Below the pieces are notes generated by a model. That model made no database searches, had not been told where the DNA came from, and saw nothing but the letters and a program-made list of their open reading frames with translations. Below, piece after piece: positions 6,385 to 14,373 of a DNA stretch of 15,185 nucleotides. The position numbers were made by a program, and so were the translations under genes. Each line of letters begins with the position of its first letter. The stretch's first letter is position 1. The stretch comes from CAUJGQ01 sp042408665 (lineage in GTDB: Bacteria > Chloroflexota > Dehalococcoidia > CAUJGQ01): contig JBHOQW010000271.1 in assembly GCA_042408665.1 (NCBI GenBank), positions 1 to 15,185 on the forward strand. The letters are read 5' to 3'.

Positions 6385-7722
6385 ATGACGGGCAAGCGCA
6401 ACTCCTTCACGCGCCGGTGGAGCCGGCGCACGGTGCTACGGGTCGGCGTCCCGGCGGCAGCGGCCTTCTTGTGGGCGTGCGGCGGTGGTGGCGAGAAGCC
6501 GGCGGCGCAGCAAGCGGCGCCCGGGACCGGCCAGCAGGCTGGGGCAGCGCCGAGCGGCAAGCCGATCAAGCTGGGCTATCTCAGCAGTATGAGCGGCACT
6601 GCCTCCGTCATCACCAACGCCGAACTGGAGGCGATCAAGATCGCCGTGGACGAGATCAACGCCAAGGGGGGCGTGCTGGGGCGGCCCTTACAGCTCATTA
6701 CCCGTGACGACAAGGGCCGCGCCGACGACGGTCGGCGCGAGGCGCGGGCCCTGGTGGAAAACGAGGACGTGTTCCTCATCATGGGTGTAATCAACAGCGC
6801 GGTGGCGCTGGCCGTCTCCGAGTACGCCAAAGAGGCGGAGGTGCCGTTCATCGACACCATCGCCCAAACGGCGGCGCTCACTGAGGAGAAGGGGCACGAG
6901 TGGGTGGTGCGGACGGCCAACACCCACACCGGTATCGCCGGACGCGCGCTGGCCAAGGTCTTCTCGGAGAAGCTCCCGGCCAACCTCAAACGCTGGTACG
7001 TCATCGGCCCAGACTACGAGTACGGCCATCGCGTGGTGGACGACTTCTGGGCCATGTTCGCCAAGCTTCGTCCCGACGCGCAGCGTATCGGTGAGCAGTG
7101 GCCGGCCTTCGGCGCCGGTGAGTACTCGGCCCAGATCAACGCCATCCTCGCCGCCAAGCCGGATGCGGTCTACACCTCGCTGTGGGGCAACGACCTGGTA
7201 GCCTTCATCAAGCAGGCCAAGGGCTTCCGCTACTTCGACCAGCTCCAGCACACGGGCTGGGCACAGGCTGACCCCGACGTGACTGTCGCCCTGGGCGACG
7301 ACTACCCCAAGGGCATTTGGACGGGCACGAACTGGGGGTTCTGGCTGGTGCAGAACGCGGAGACCGAGGCCTTGCTCAAGACCTACCGCGAGCGCACCAA
7401 CGGCGCATTCCCGTATGCGGGGACAGGGCTTGGCTACACGGCCGTGTACATCATCAAGGCGGCGCTGGACAAGGCGGGGGCCGTGGACCGGAAAAAGTTC
7501 ATGAGCGCCCTGCGGGACCTGAAAGTCAAAGCGATCTACGGGGATATCACGATCCGCGGCTGCGACGGACAGGCGTATGGCCCGGTCTTCGTCGGCATGG
7601 CCGATAAGGTGCCGGGGCAGAACTTCTACGGTGTGGTGAACCCGATCGTCGTGACCCCGGAGAGCTTTCCCGACCTGGCGCTGTCCTGCCAGACAATCGA
7701 GGAACTGCGCAAGAAGAAATAG
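6385..7722 (+). CDS. Branched-chain-amino-acid-type ABC importer, substrate-binding lipoprotein (Tat signal)
   Basis: A 445-residue extracytoplasmic solute-binding protein of the Leu/Ile/Val-binding (Peripla_BP_6) family. The N-terminus carries a twin-arginine motif, S13-R-R-T-V-L-R, then a short hydrophobic stretch ending in a lipobox, L-W-A-C32. It should be folded before export, exported by Tat and lipid-anchored at C32. A Gly/Ala/Gln/Pro linker (33-60) precedes the binding domain, with family segments IKLGYLSSMSG, EINAKGGVLGRPLQLI, VIGPDYEYGH and ITIRGCDGQAYGPVF. C393 and C435 near the C-terminus may form the disulfide common in these proteins. The start at 6385 follows the promoter and a GGAGG with a 10-nt spacer. 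It heads the operon with LivH, LivM, LivG and LivF. The family binds amino acids but also amides, urea, short carboxylates and aromatic acids, so the ligand is open. Confidence 0.93.
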   Translation: MTGKRNSFTRRWSRRTVLRVGVPAAAAFLWACGGGGEKPAAQQAAPGTGQQAGAAPSGKPIKLGYLSSMSGTASVITNAELEAIKIAVDEINAKGGVLGRPLQLITRDDKGRADDGRREARALVENEDVFLIMGVINSAVALAVSEYAKEAEVPFIDTIAQTAALTEEKGHEWVVRTANTHTGIAGRALAKVFSEKLPANLKRWYVIGPDYEYGHRVVDDFWAMFAKLRPDAQRIGEQWPAFGAGEYSAQINAILAAKPDAVYTSLWGNDLVAFIKQAKGFRYFDQLQHTGWAQADPDVTVALGDDYPKGIWTGTNWGFWLVQNAETEALLKTYRERTNGAFPYAGTGLGYTAVYIIKAALDKAGAVDRKKFMSALRDLKVKAIYGDITIRGCDGQAYGPVFVGMADKVPGQNFYGVVNPIVVTPESFPDLALSCQTIEELRKKK

Positions 7723-7747
7723 CGCGGGGTGGATCGTCGGCGCCGGG

Positions 7748-7780
7748 GCAGGGCGCGGACGCTGGGCCGCCCGCGCCTGC
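7748..7780 (+). other. Intercistronic stem-loop after the binding-protein gene
   Basis: GCAGGGCGCGG (7748-7758) can pair with CCCGCGCCTGC (7770-7780) apart from one bulged G, with an 11-nt loop. It lies in the 89-nt gap between the binding-protein and LivH genes. Such hairpins often stabilise the upstream mRNA so that binding protein is made in excess over permease; that role is inferred here. Confidence 0.45.
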
Positions 7781-7801
7781 TACCGGTGTTCTGTGCGGTG
7801 T

Positions 7802-7806
7802 GGAGG
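7802..7806 (+). promoter_or_regulatory. Ribosome binding site fixing the LivH start
   Basis: GGAGG five bases before the ATG at 7812. A GTG at 7800 would also open the frame but overlaps this site, so 7812 is the start. Confidence 0.7.
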
Positions 7807-7811
7807 CGTCC

Positions 7812-8690
7812 ATGGCCAACCTCATCTCGCAATCGCTGACCGGTCTGGCGTTTGGGCTGGTGTTGTTCCTGGTGGCGTCGGGTCTGTCGCTTATCTTCGG
7901 GGTGATGCGCATCGTCAACTTCGCGCATGGGGCGCTGTACATGTTTGGCGCCTACCTCGCGTTTGAGGTGACGACCCGCCTGGCGGGCACCCCGGGCAAG
8001 TTCTTCCTGGCGATGCTCATCGCACCCGCGGTGGTTGCCATACTGGGGCTGGCCATCGAGGTGCTGCTGCTTCGTCGTATCTACCGGCGTGAGCCGCTCG
8101 ACCAGCTCCTGCTCACGTTCGCGCTGGTGTTCATCGCCGCGGACGTAGCGCGCATCATCTGGGGGGCGGACTTCAAATCGGTCAAACCGCCCGGCTTTGT
8201 GGACGGCTCGCTGGCGGTGCTCGGCCGCTCCTTCCCGCAGTATTACTTCATGGTCTGGGCGATCGCGGCCTTGGTGGCCGTGGGCCTGTGGGCGTTCCTC
8301 TACAAGACGCGTGCCGGCCTCATCTGCCGGGCGATGGTGCAGGACCGAGAAATGACCGGCGCGCTGGGGGTGAACACGGCGCGCGTCTACACCGCGATGT
8401 TCGTGCTGGGCGCCTGGCTGGCCGGGCTGGGCGGCGTGCTCGTCACCCCCATCCGCTCCGTGTCGCTGGATCTGCCGGCCGAGTCCATCATTCAGGCGTT
8501 CATCATCGTGGTGATCGGCGGCCTGGGGAGCGTGTTCGGCGCGCTGGTGGGGGCCGTACTCCTGGGGCAGATGAACGCCTTCGGCATCCTGGTCGCCCCA
8601 CGTTTCGCGATTATCTTTCCCTTCATCCTGATGGCGTTGGTCCTGATCGTGCGCCCGTTCGGGCTGTTCGGCCAGCGCGAGATGGAGTGA
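7812..8690 (+). CDS. livH: Branched-chain-amino-acid-type ABC importer permease, LivH family
   Basis: A 292-residue polytopic membrane protein, the first of two permeases of a HAAT-family importer. Diagnostic features are the N-terminal LSLIFGVMRIVNFAHGALYM (about 25-44), the cytoplasmic loop TRAGLICRAMVQDREMTGALGVN that contacts the ATPases, and the C-terminal VVIGGLGSVFGALVGAVLLG. Around eight hydrophobic segments are visible, as expected for LivH. Length is normal. The start at ATG 7812 is set by the GGAGG at 7802-7806. The LivM gene begins four bases after the stop, so the two permeases are made together. The gene symbol names the family; the transported substrate is not known. Confidence 0.92.
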   Translation: MANLISQSLTGLAFGLVLFLVASGLSLIFGVMRIVNFAHGALYMFGAYLAFEVTTRLAGTPGKFFLAMLIAPAVVAILGLAIEVLLLRRIYRREPLDQLLLTFALVFIAADVARIIWGADFKSVKPPGFVDGSLAVLGRSFPQYYFMVWAIAALVAVGLWAFLYKTRAGLICRAMVQDREMTGALGVNTARVYTAMFVLGAWLAGLGGVLVTPIRSVSLDLPAESIIQAFIIVVIGGLGSVFGALVGAVLLGQMNAFGILVAPRFAIIFPFILMALVLIVRPFGLFGQREME

Positions 8691-8694
8691 CGGC

Positions 8695-9773
8695 ATGGCA
8701 CGGGTACAGGCTCGGGACACGCAGGCGGCGCTTGCCTTGCGCCCTGCCGCTCGGCGGTGGACGCTGGTCGCCGGTTGGGCCGGGCTGGTGCTGGCCGGGG
8801 CGGCGCTGCTGGCCTACCCGCACGTGGTTTCACGGTTTCAGATCTCGCTGGCCACGGAGGCCGTCTACCTGGCTGTCTGGGCGCTCAGCCTGCACCTGAT
8901 GCTGGGCTACCTGGGCATGCTCTCCTTCGGTCACGCCGCCTACATCGGCCTCGGCGCGTACACCGTGGCGCTGCTCCTGCGCAAGACGGATATCCCCTTT
9001 GGCGTGGCCTTCCTGCTGGCGCCGGTGGTGAGCGCCGGCGCTGCCGCCGTGGTGGGGGCGTTCTGCATCCGCCTGCGCCATCAGGTCTACTTCGCCATGC
9101 TCACGCTGGCGTTCGCCCAGATAGTCTACACCGTGATCTTCCAGTGGTACTCCTTCACCGGCGGCGATAACGGCGTCATCGGTTTCGGCCGCAACATCCC
9201 GGTGGCGCTGCGCGCCAACCCCACGAACCTGTACTACTTCTCCATGGCCGTGGGGGTGGTGTGTCTGGCCCTGATCTGGCTGATCGTGCGGTCGCCGTTT
9301 GGCGTGATGCTGCGCACCATCCGCGAGAACCCGGAGCGGGCAGAGGCGATCGGCGTGCCGGTGCAGTGGGTGCGGTTCCTCACGTTCGTGCTGGCCGGCG
9401 CCTTCGCCGGCGTGGCCGGGGCGCTGCTGGCCACCTTCCAGCGCGCCGTGTTCCCCGACACGCTGCACTGGTCGCGCTCCGGGGAAGTGATCATCATGGT
9501 GCTGCTGGGCGGCATGAACCACTTCCTCGGTCCGGTGGTAGGGGCCGCGGCGTTCCTGTTCTTAAACAAGTACAGCACGCAGTTCACGCCGTACTGGCAG
9601 CTGCTCATCGGTCTGGTGCTGCTGGCAATCGTGCTGGTGTTCCGCGGCGGCATCCTCGGCTTCCTGGAAGACCTCTGGCATGCCGCCGTCCGCCGTACCG
9701 GTCGCGCCACGAACGGCCGGGCCGCACCGCCGGGCGAGCCCGTGCCCGCCGCATCCGCGCGGGAGGAAGGGCG

Positions 9774-9777
<4 letters not shown>
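8695..9777 (+). CDS. livM: Branched-chain-amino-acid-type ABC importer permease, LivM family
   Basis: A 360-residue polytopic membrane protein, partner of LivH. The first 20 residues are polar and basic; a hydrophobic segment follows at about 23-41. The family signature HLMLGYLGMLSFGHAAYIGL (about 67-86) and the C-terminal LGGMNHFLGPVVGAAAF are clear, as is the ATPase-contacting loop IRENPERAEAIGVP. The last 25 or so residues are Ala/Pro/Gly/Arg-rich and probably a flexible cytoplasmic tail. The ATG at 8695 is preceded by GGAG inside the end of livH. The stop overlaps the next start (ATGA at 9774-9777), which indicates translational coupling to LivG. Confidence 0.92.
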
Positions 9778-10553
<776 letters not shown>

Positions 10554-11225
10554 GCCACATCCTGTTTGACGTCTCCCTGCGGGTGGGCGACGGGGAGGTG
10601 GTGGCGCTGCTGGGCCGCAACGGCGCCGGCAAGACGACCACCATCAAGACGATCATGGGCCTTGCGCCGCCGCGCTCCGGCCGGATCGTCTGGCATGGCG
10701 AGGACATCACCGGCCGCCGGCCGTTCGAGATCGCCGCCCGCGGCATCGGCTTTGTGCCGGAGGAGCGGCGCATCTTCCCCAACCTCACGGTGCGTGAGAA
10801 CCTGGAGGTGGGGATCAAGCCGGGCCGCAACGGACGCCGCGCCTGGACCCTGGAGCGGGTCTACACCCTTTTTCCCCAGCTCAAAGAGCTGGAGCGGCGC
10901 AAAGGCGGCTATCTGTCCGGCGGTGAGCAGCAGATGCTCACCATCGCCCGCACGCTCATGGGCAACCCGGACCTGTTGCTTTTGGACGAGCCGTCCGAGG
11001 GCCTGGCGCCGACGGTCGTCGAGCAGCTCGCCCACCAGATCCGCGACCTGAAGCAGGAGGGCGTCTCCATCCTGCTGTGCGAGCAGAACTCCGCCTTCGC
11101 CCTTGCCCTGAGCGACCGCGCCTACATCATCGAGAAGGGCGTCATCCGCCACGAGGGCCCCGCCGCCGAGCTGCCCGCGCACCCCGAGGTCATGCGCGCC
11201 TTCTTGGCGGTCTAACCCGCTTCTC

Positions 11226-11307
11226 CAGTGCTGAGCGATGAGTGCTGAATGGGGGGCAGCTGACGGCTGCTCATCGCTCATCGCTCAGCACTCAGCACTC
11301 AGTACTC
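11226..11307. repeat. Heptad-repeat inverted array downstream of livF
   Basis: The left arm is five 7-bp units in perfect phase (CAGTGCT, GAGCGAT, GAGTGCT, GAATGGG, GGGCAGC; 11226-11260). A 5-nt loop TGACG follows. The right arm is six complementary units (GCTGCTC, ATCGCTC twice, AGCACTC twice, AGTACTC; 11266-11307). The inner GCAGC/GCTGC and outer GTGCT units pair well and the middle is imperfect. It could end the importer transcript, but there is no U-tract. Confidence 0.8.
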
Positions 11308-11441
11308 CCCCTAGGCCGGGGACCCTCGCGGTAGAAGGTGGCGGGCGGTATCATGCTGCCGGCGCATGGCGCACGCGGCACACAGTACTCAGCGCACAGC
11401 ACTCGTGAGCGACTGCCATAGCGCCTTCCTGGAGGCAGCGT
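11308..11441. other. Intergenic leader of the thiolase-like gene
   Basis: Holds a TATCAT -10-like box (11349-11354) without a convincing -35, a second short heptad group (AGTACTC, AGCGCAC, AGCACTC at 11384-11404) and the GGAGG at 11431-11435. No coding sequence is supported. Whether the thiolase-like gene has its own promoter or is read through from livF cannot be decided here. Confidence 0.4.
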
Positions 11442-12608
11442 ATGACGTTAAAGAAGGCGGCGGCGATCGCGGGCATCGGCGAGCTCAAGCCGATGCGTCA
11501 GTCCGACGGGCGGAGCGCCCTGCACCTAATGGCCGAGGCCGGTCGGCTGGCGATCCTCGACGCCGGCATGGAGCCGGGCGAGGTCGACGGGCTGCTGGTG
11601 GCGCCCCCGCTCCAGGGCGTGCCGGTGACCTTTCCCTCGATCGTCGCCGAGTACCTGGGCCTGCAACCGTCCTACTGCGACATCGTGGACCTAGGCGGCG
11701 CCTCGGGCGCCGGGCAGGTGTGGCGCGCCGCGGCCGCCATCCAGGCCGGCATGTGCCGCGCCGTGCTCTGCCTCACCGGCGACGCGCAGGACCCCACCAC
11801 CTTCTACCAGCGCGGTGCCACCGTCTGGGGGTTGCCCGCGCCGGAGTTCGACCGCCCCTACGGCCCGATGGGCGCCAACTCCGGCTACGCCATGGCCGCC
11901 TCCCGCCACATGGCCCTGTACGGCACCACCTCTCGGCAGCTCGCCAAGATCGCGGTGGACCAGCGCACCAACGCCTGCGCCAACCCGGACGCCCTCTTCT
12001 ACGGCAAACCGATCACCATCGACGACGTGCTCAACTCCCGCCTGGTGGTGGACCCGCTGCACCTGCTGGAGATCGTGATGCCGTGCAGCGGCGCCGCCGC
12101 CGTGCTGGTGACCAGCCCGGAGCGGGCGCGCGTGGCGCCGCATCCACCGGTGCTGCTCCTGGGCGCCGGCGAGAAGGTGACGCACGCCGCCCCCTACTAC
12201 GCGCCCGACCTCACCTGCACCGGCATCGCCGCCGCGGCCCGTCAGGCGTTCGCCATGGCCGGCGTCACACCACGGGACATCGACCTGGTGTCCGTGTACG
12301 ACTGTTACACCATCACGGTGGCGATCACGCTGGAGGACGCCGGCTTCTGCCCCAAGGGCCAGGCGGGGCCGTTCGTGGAGGAACACGACCTGACCTGGAA
12401 GGGCGACTTCCCGGTAAACACGCACGGCGGCCAGCTCTCCTTCGGCCAGCCCGGCCTGGCAGGCGGCATGTCCCACGTCACCGAGGCCGTCCGCCAGCTC
12501 CGCGGCGAGGCGCACGGGCGCCAGGTGCAGGACTGCGAGCTGGCCTACGTCAACGGCAACGGCGGCGTGCTCAGCGAGGAGGTCTCCCTCATCCTGGCGC
12601 GGGGCTGA
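11442..12608 (+). CDS. Thiolase-fold protein of the SCP-x/lipid-transfer type, catalytic Cys absent
   Basis: A 388-residue thiolase-superfamily protein of the SCP-x/Ltp-like branch that pairs with DUF35 proteins. The thiolase nucleophile position (usually C-A-S/G-G) reads G85-G-A-S-G89, so the cysteine is missing. The C-terminal CxG motif is replaced by N371-G-N-G-G375. Retained features are V325-N-T-H328-G-G, the CoA-loop-like LSFGQPGLAGGMSH, and the tyrosine-containing SVYDCYTITVAITLEDAGFC (284-303). Loss of both cysteines argues against classical acyl transfer. Ltp2-type aldolases, which split beta-hydroxyacyl-CoA in steroid side-chain degradation together with a DUF35 partner, use tyrosines in this fold, so an aldolase is a fair alternative. 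GGAGG lies six bases before the ATG at 11442. The DUF35 gene follows after a 102-nt gap that contains a hairpin array. Confidence 0.88.
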   Translation: MTLKKAAAIAGIGELKPMRQSDGRSALHLMAEAGRLAILDAGMEPGEVDGLLVAPPLQGVPVTFPSIVAEYLGLQPSYCDIVDLGGASGAGQVWRAAAAIQAGMCRAVLCLTGDAQDPTTFYQRGATVWGLPAPEFDRPYGPMGANSGYAMAASRHMALYGTTSRQLAKIAVDQRTNACANPDALFYGKPITIDDVLNSRLVVDPLHLLEIVMPCSGAAAVLVTSPERARVAPHPPVLLLGAGEKVTHAAPYYAPDLTCTGIAAAARQAFAMAGVTPRDIDLVSVYDCYTITVAITLEDAGFCPKGQAGPFVEEHDLTWKGDFPVNTHGGQLSFGQPGLAGGMSHVTEAVRQLRGEAHGRQVQDCELAYVNGNGGVLSEEVSLILARG

Positions 12609-12610
12609 GC

Positions 12611-12685
12611 GCGCGATGAGCAATGAGCGGGGAGTACTGAGCGATGGGTGGGCTCGCCCCCACGCCCACTCATCGCTCAGCGCTC
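12611..12685. repeat. Heptad-repeat hairpin between the thiolase-like and DUF35 genes
   Basis: The left arm is six units in phase (GCGCGAT, GAGCAAT, GAGCGGG, GAGTACT, GAGCGAT, GGGTGGG; 12611-12652). The right arm is CCCACTC, ATCGCTC, AGCGCTC (12665-12685). Positions 12632-12653 and 12664-12685 match as inverted copies at 19 of 22 bases with a 10-nt loop. It starts two bases after the thiolase-like stop and ends 25 bases before the DUF35 start, so it lies inside a gene pair expected to be co-transcribed. Confidence 0.8.
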
Positions 12686-12710
12686 GCTACCACACGAAGC
12701 GGAGCAGGCG

Positions 12711-13127
12711 ATGACGACGACCGAGTACCAGAAGCCGCTGCCGCGGCCCACCGTGGTCAGCCAGCCGTTCTGGGAGGCGGCCCGCCAACACCGGCTGGTG
12801 GTGCAGGAGTGCCGGCGCTGCGGCCACCGGCAACACTACCCGCGGCCGTTCTGCGTGCGCTGCCTGGCCACCGAGCTGGGCTGGAAGGAGTGCTCCGGCC
12901 GGGGCACAGTATACGCCTTCACGGTGGTGCGGCAGGCGGTCAGCGCGGCTTTCGCCCCGGACGTGCCCTACGTCCTTGCCACCGTGGAGCTGGAAGAGGG
13001 GCCGCGCCTGGCCACGAACATCGTCGGCTGCCCACCGGAGGCGGTGCGGGTGGGCATGCCCGTCGAAGCCGTGTTCGAGGACGTGACGCCTGAGGTGACG
13101 CTGATCAAGTTCCGGCCCGCGTCCTAG
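12711..13127 (+). CDS. DUF35 zinc-ribbon/OB-fold acyl-CoA-binding partner protein
   Basis: A 138-residue protein of the DUF35 family. An N-terminal helix (FWEAARQHRLVVQEC) leads into a rubredoxin-like zinc ribbon with C34-x2-C37 and C48-x2-C51 (ECRRCGHRQHYPRPFCVRC), followed by an OB fold (about 60-135; GRGTVYAFTVV, VPYVLATVELEEGPRLATNI, VGMPVEAVFED). These proteins bind CoA-esters or hand them to thiolase-fold partners, as in the archaeal acetoacetyl-CoA thiolase/HMG-CoA synthase complex and in Ltp2-ChsH2. Its partner is almost certainly the thiolase-like protein just upstream. The ATG at 12711 has GGAG six bases before it; an earlier in-frame start at 12648 would lie within the repeat hairpin and is rejected. 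It ends 45 bases from the convergent secreted-protein gene, with no clear terminator between them. Confidence 0.92.
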   Translation: MTTTEYQKPLPRPTVVSQPFWEAARQHRLVVQECRRCGHRQHYPRPFCVRCLATELGWKECSGRGTVYAFTVVRQAVSAAFAPDVPYVLATVELEEGPRLATNIVGCPPEAVRVGMPVEAVFEDVTPEVTLIKFRPAS

Positions 13128-13172
13128 CGGACCGGCGCCTGGGCTGCCGCTCCCGCCCCACACGGGCCAACG

Positions 13173-14120
13173 CTATGACCCCATGCCGTAGGGTGAGTAG
13201 CCCGGCGGCATGGGGTTCGGCATTGGCACGGGCGTCGGCGTGGGCGTGGCGGCGGGCGGCGGGCTCGGTGCGGGCGGCGGGGGCGGCATGGTGGCGGCAG
13301 GCGTCACGGTGGCCGTGGCGGCCGGCGGCGACTGTGAGGCGCTCTCCACGCGCGCTACGTGCCACACGTTGCCCACGCCCTCGCCGGTCGTATCGCCCGG
13401 TTGGCTGTCGCCGATGTAGAAGTACAGCGGCCGCCCGTTGTAGGCCACCTGCCGCCGGCCGTCCGGGCGCTCGATCACCGTCAGAACGCCGGGCAGGTCC
13501 GCCGGCGGGATCGGGTCACCGGCATCGAGGGTGAGCGGCGGCCAGATCTCGGCGCAGCGGTCCACGCAGTTGCTCTTCCCCGGCTCGTCCCGGTCAAACA
13601 CGTATAGCGTCATGCCGTTGGTGCCGGTGAGGATGCGGCCGAAGTCACCCGCCTCCCGCGTGCGCACCGTGGTGAGCGTCGCCCGCGCCACGTGCCACAC
13701 GTTGCCCACGCCCTCGCCGGTCGTATCGCCCGGTTGGCTGTCGCCGATGTAGAAGTACAGGGGGCGGTCGTTGTAGGCCACCTGGCGGCTGCCCTCGGGG
13801 CGGACGATCACGGAGAGGGTGCCGGCCAGCCCCTCCGGCGCCACTGGGTCACCTTGCTCCAGGGTGAGCGGCGGCCAGATCTCAGCGCAGCGGTCCACGC
13901 AGTTGCTCTTCCCCGGCTCGTCCCGGTCAAACACGTATAGCGTCATGCCGTTGGTGCCGGTGAGCACCGGCCCAAAGTCGCCGATCTGGGCGATGAGCAC
14001 GGTGGCGGCCGGCTGGGCGCGGCCCGGCACTACCTGGACCGAGGCGTGCAGGACGAGGACGACCGCCGCTGCCATGAGCGACACGATTAGTTTCCGTGTG
14101 CGTCGCGTTCCGGTTCGCAT
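13173..14120 (-). CDS. Secreted protein with duplicated PF03640-type repeat units and proline-rich tail
   Basis: A 315-residue exported protein. Residues 1-36 are a signal peptide: Arg/Lys-rich start, hydrophobic core about 11-30, probable cut near GRAQ. Two copies of a 111-residue unit follow (about 41-150 and 152-258), each with GDFGxxLTGTNGMTLYVFDR, a Cys pair (C74/C78, C185/C189 in CVDRCAEIWPP), QVAYN and RPLYFYIGDSQPG, ending GVGNVWHVAR. These match the 'secreted repeat of unknown function' family (PF03640/COG4315), whose role is not established. Residues about 262-310 are a Pro/Ala/Thr-rich tail. The upstream minus strand has TATAGT (plus 14162-14167) as a possible -10 and GGGAG just before the ATG at 14120. 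No membrane-anchoring segment follows the tail. It converges with the DUF35 gene and diverges from the S49 peptidase gene. Confidence 0.9.
   Translation of the reverse strand: MRTGTRRTRKLIVSLMAAAVVLVLHASVQVVPGRAQPAATVLIAQIGDFGPVLTGTNGMTLYVFDRDEPGKSNCVDRCAEIWPPLTLEQGDPVAPEGLAGTLSVIVRPEGSRQVAYNDRPLYFYIGDSQPGDTTGEGVGNVWHVARATLTTVRTREAGDFGRILTGTNGMTLYVFDRDEPGKSNCVDRCAEIWPPLTLDAGDPIPPADLPGVLTVIERPDGRRQVAYNGRPLYFYIGDSQPGDTTGEGVGNVWHVARVESASQSPPAATATVTPAATMPPPPPAPSPPPAATPTPTPVPMPNPMPPGYSPYGMGS
13357..13964. repeat. Direct 333-bp internal duplication within the secreted-protein gene
   Basis: Two blocks recur exactly 333 bp apart: one from about 13357-13428 at 13690-13761, the other from about 13531-13631 at 13864-13964. 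They are nearly identical in DNA, including third codon positions, whereas sequence between them has diverged. The period is 111 codons and keeps frame. Confidence 0.88.
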
Positions 14121-14373
14121 CGGCTCCCTGCCTTTCCCGCGTGTGCTCTCTGCTCCCGCTCACTATACGACGCTGCAGCTCTCTGGGATTGGGTGGTCGG
14201 CCACAAACCCAGTACGATGGTGGTCGGCGATCGAACCCTCACCCCGGCCCCTTGACGAGTGCTGCGTGCTGAGTCCTGAGTGCCGCGGCGGCTCCCTGCT
14301 CAGCACCCAGCACGCAGCACCGGAGAGCGGCACGCGCCGGCGCGCCGCACAGCGATGGCGGGAGAGAAGAGCG
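14121..14373. other. Divergent intergenic region with candidate promoters
   Basis: On the minus strand TATAGT (plus 14162-14167) may serve the secreted-protein gene; no good -35 is seen. On the plus strand TTGGGT (14189-14194), an 18-bp spacer and TACGAT (14213-14218) may serve the S49 peptidase gene. The heptad hairpin at 14257-14322 would lie in the leader of that transcript. No coding sequence is supported here. Confidence 0.4.
14257..14322. repeat. Heptad-repeat hairpin upstream of the S49 peptidase gene
   Basis: Left units are GAGTGCT, GCGTGCT, GAGTCCT, GAGTGCC (14257-14284); right units are CCTGCTC, AGCACCC, AGCACGC, AGCACCG (14295-14322). The 22-nt arms 14259-14280 and 14299-14320 are inverted copies at 20 of 22 positions with an 18-nt loop. 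It is the best-paired member of the family in this window and ends 51 bases before the ATG. Confidence 0.82.

Noticed and set aside
9261..9773. Upstream extension of LivG
   Set aside because: It lies entirely within livM in another frame; the ATGA junction at 9774 and GGAGG fix the real start.
11366..12619. A 417-residue plus-strand frame overlapping the thiolase-like gene
   Set aside because: It is Arg/Gly/Ala-rich shadow sequence; the overlapping frame from 11442 has clear thiolase-fold motifs and a ribosome binding site.
11226..14322. Heptad arrays as ends of a transposon carrying the thiolase-DUF35 genes
   Set aside because: No transposase, no target-site duplication and no paired terminal arms were seen; the arrays also occur outside that interval, at 5285.
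13819..14373. Upstream extension of the S49 peptidase
   Set aside because: It reads antisense to the secreted-protein gene and then through the heptad hairpin.
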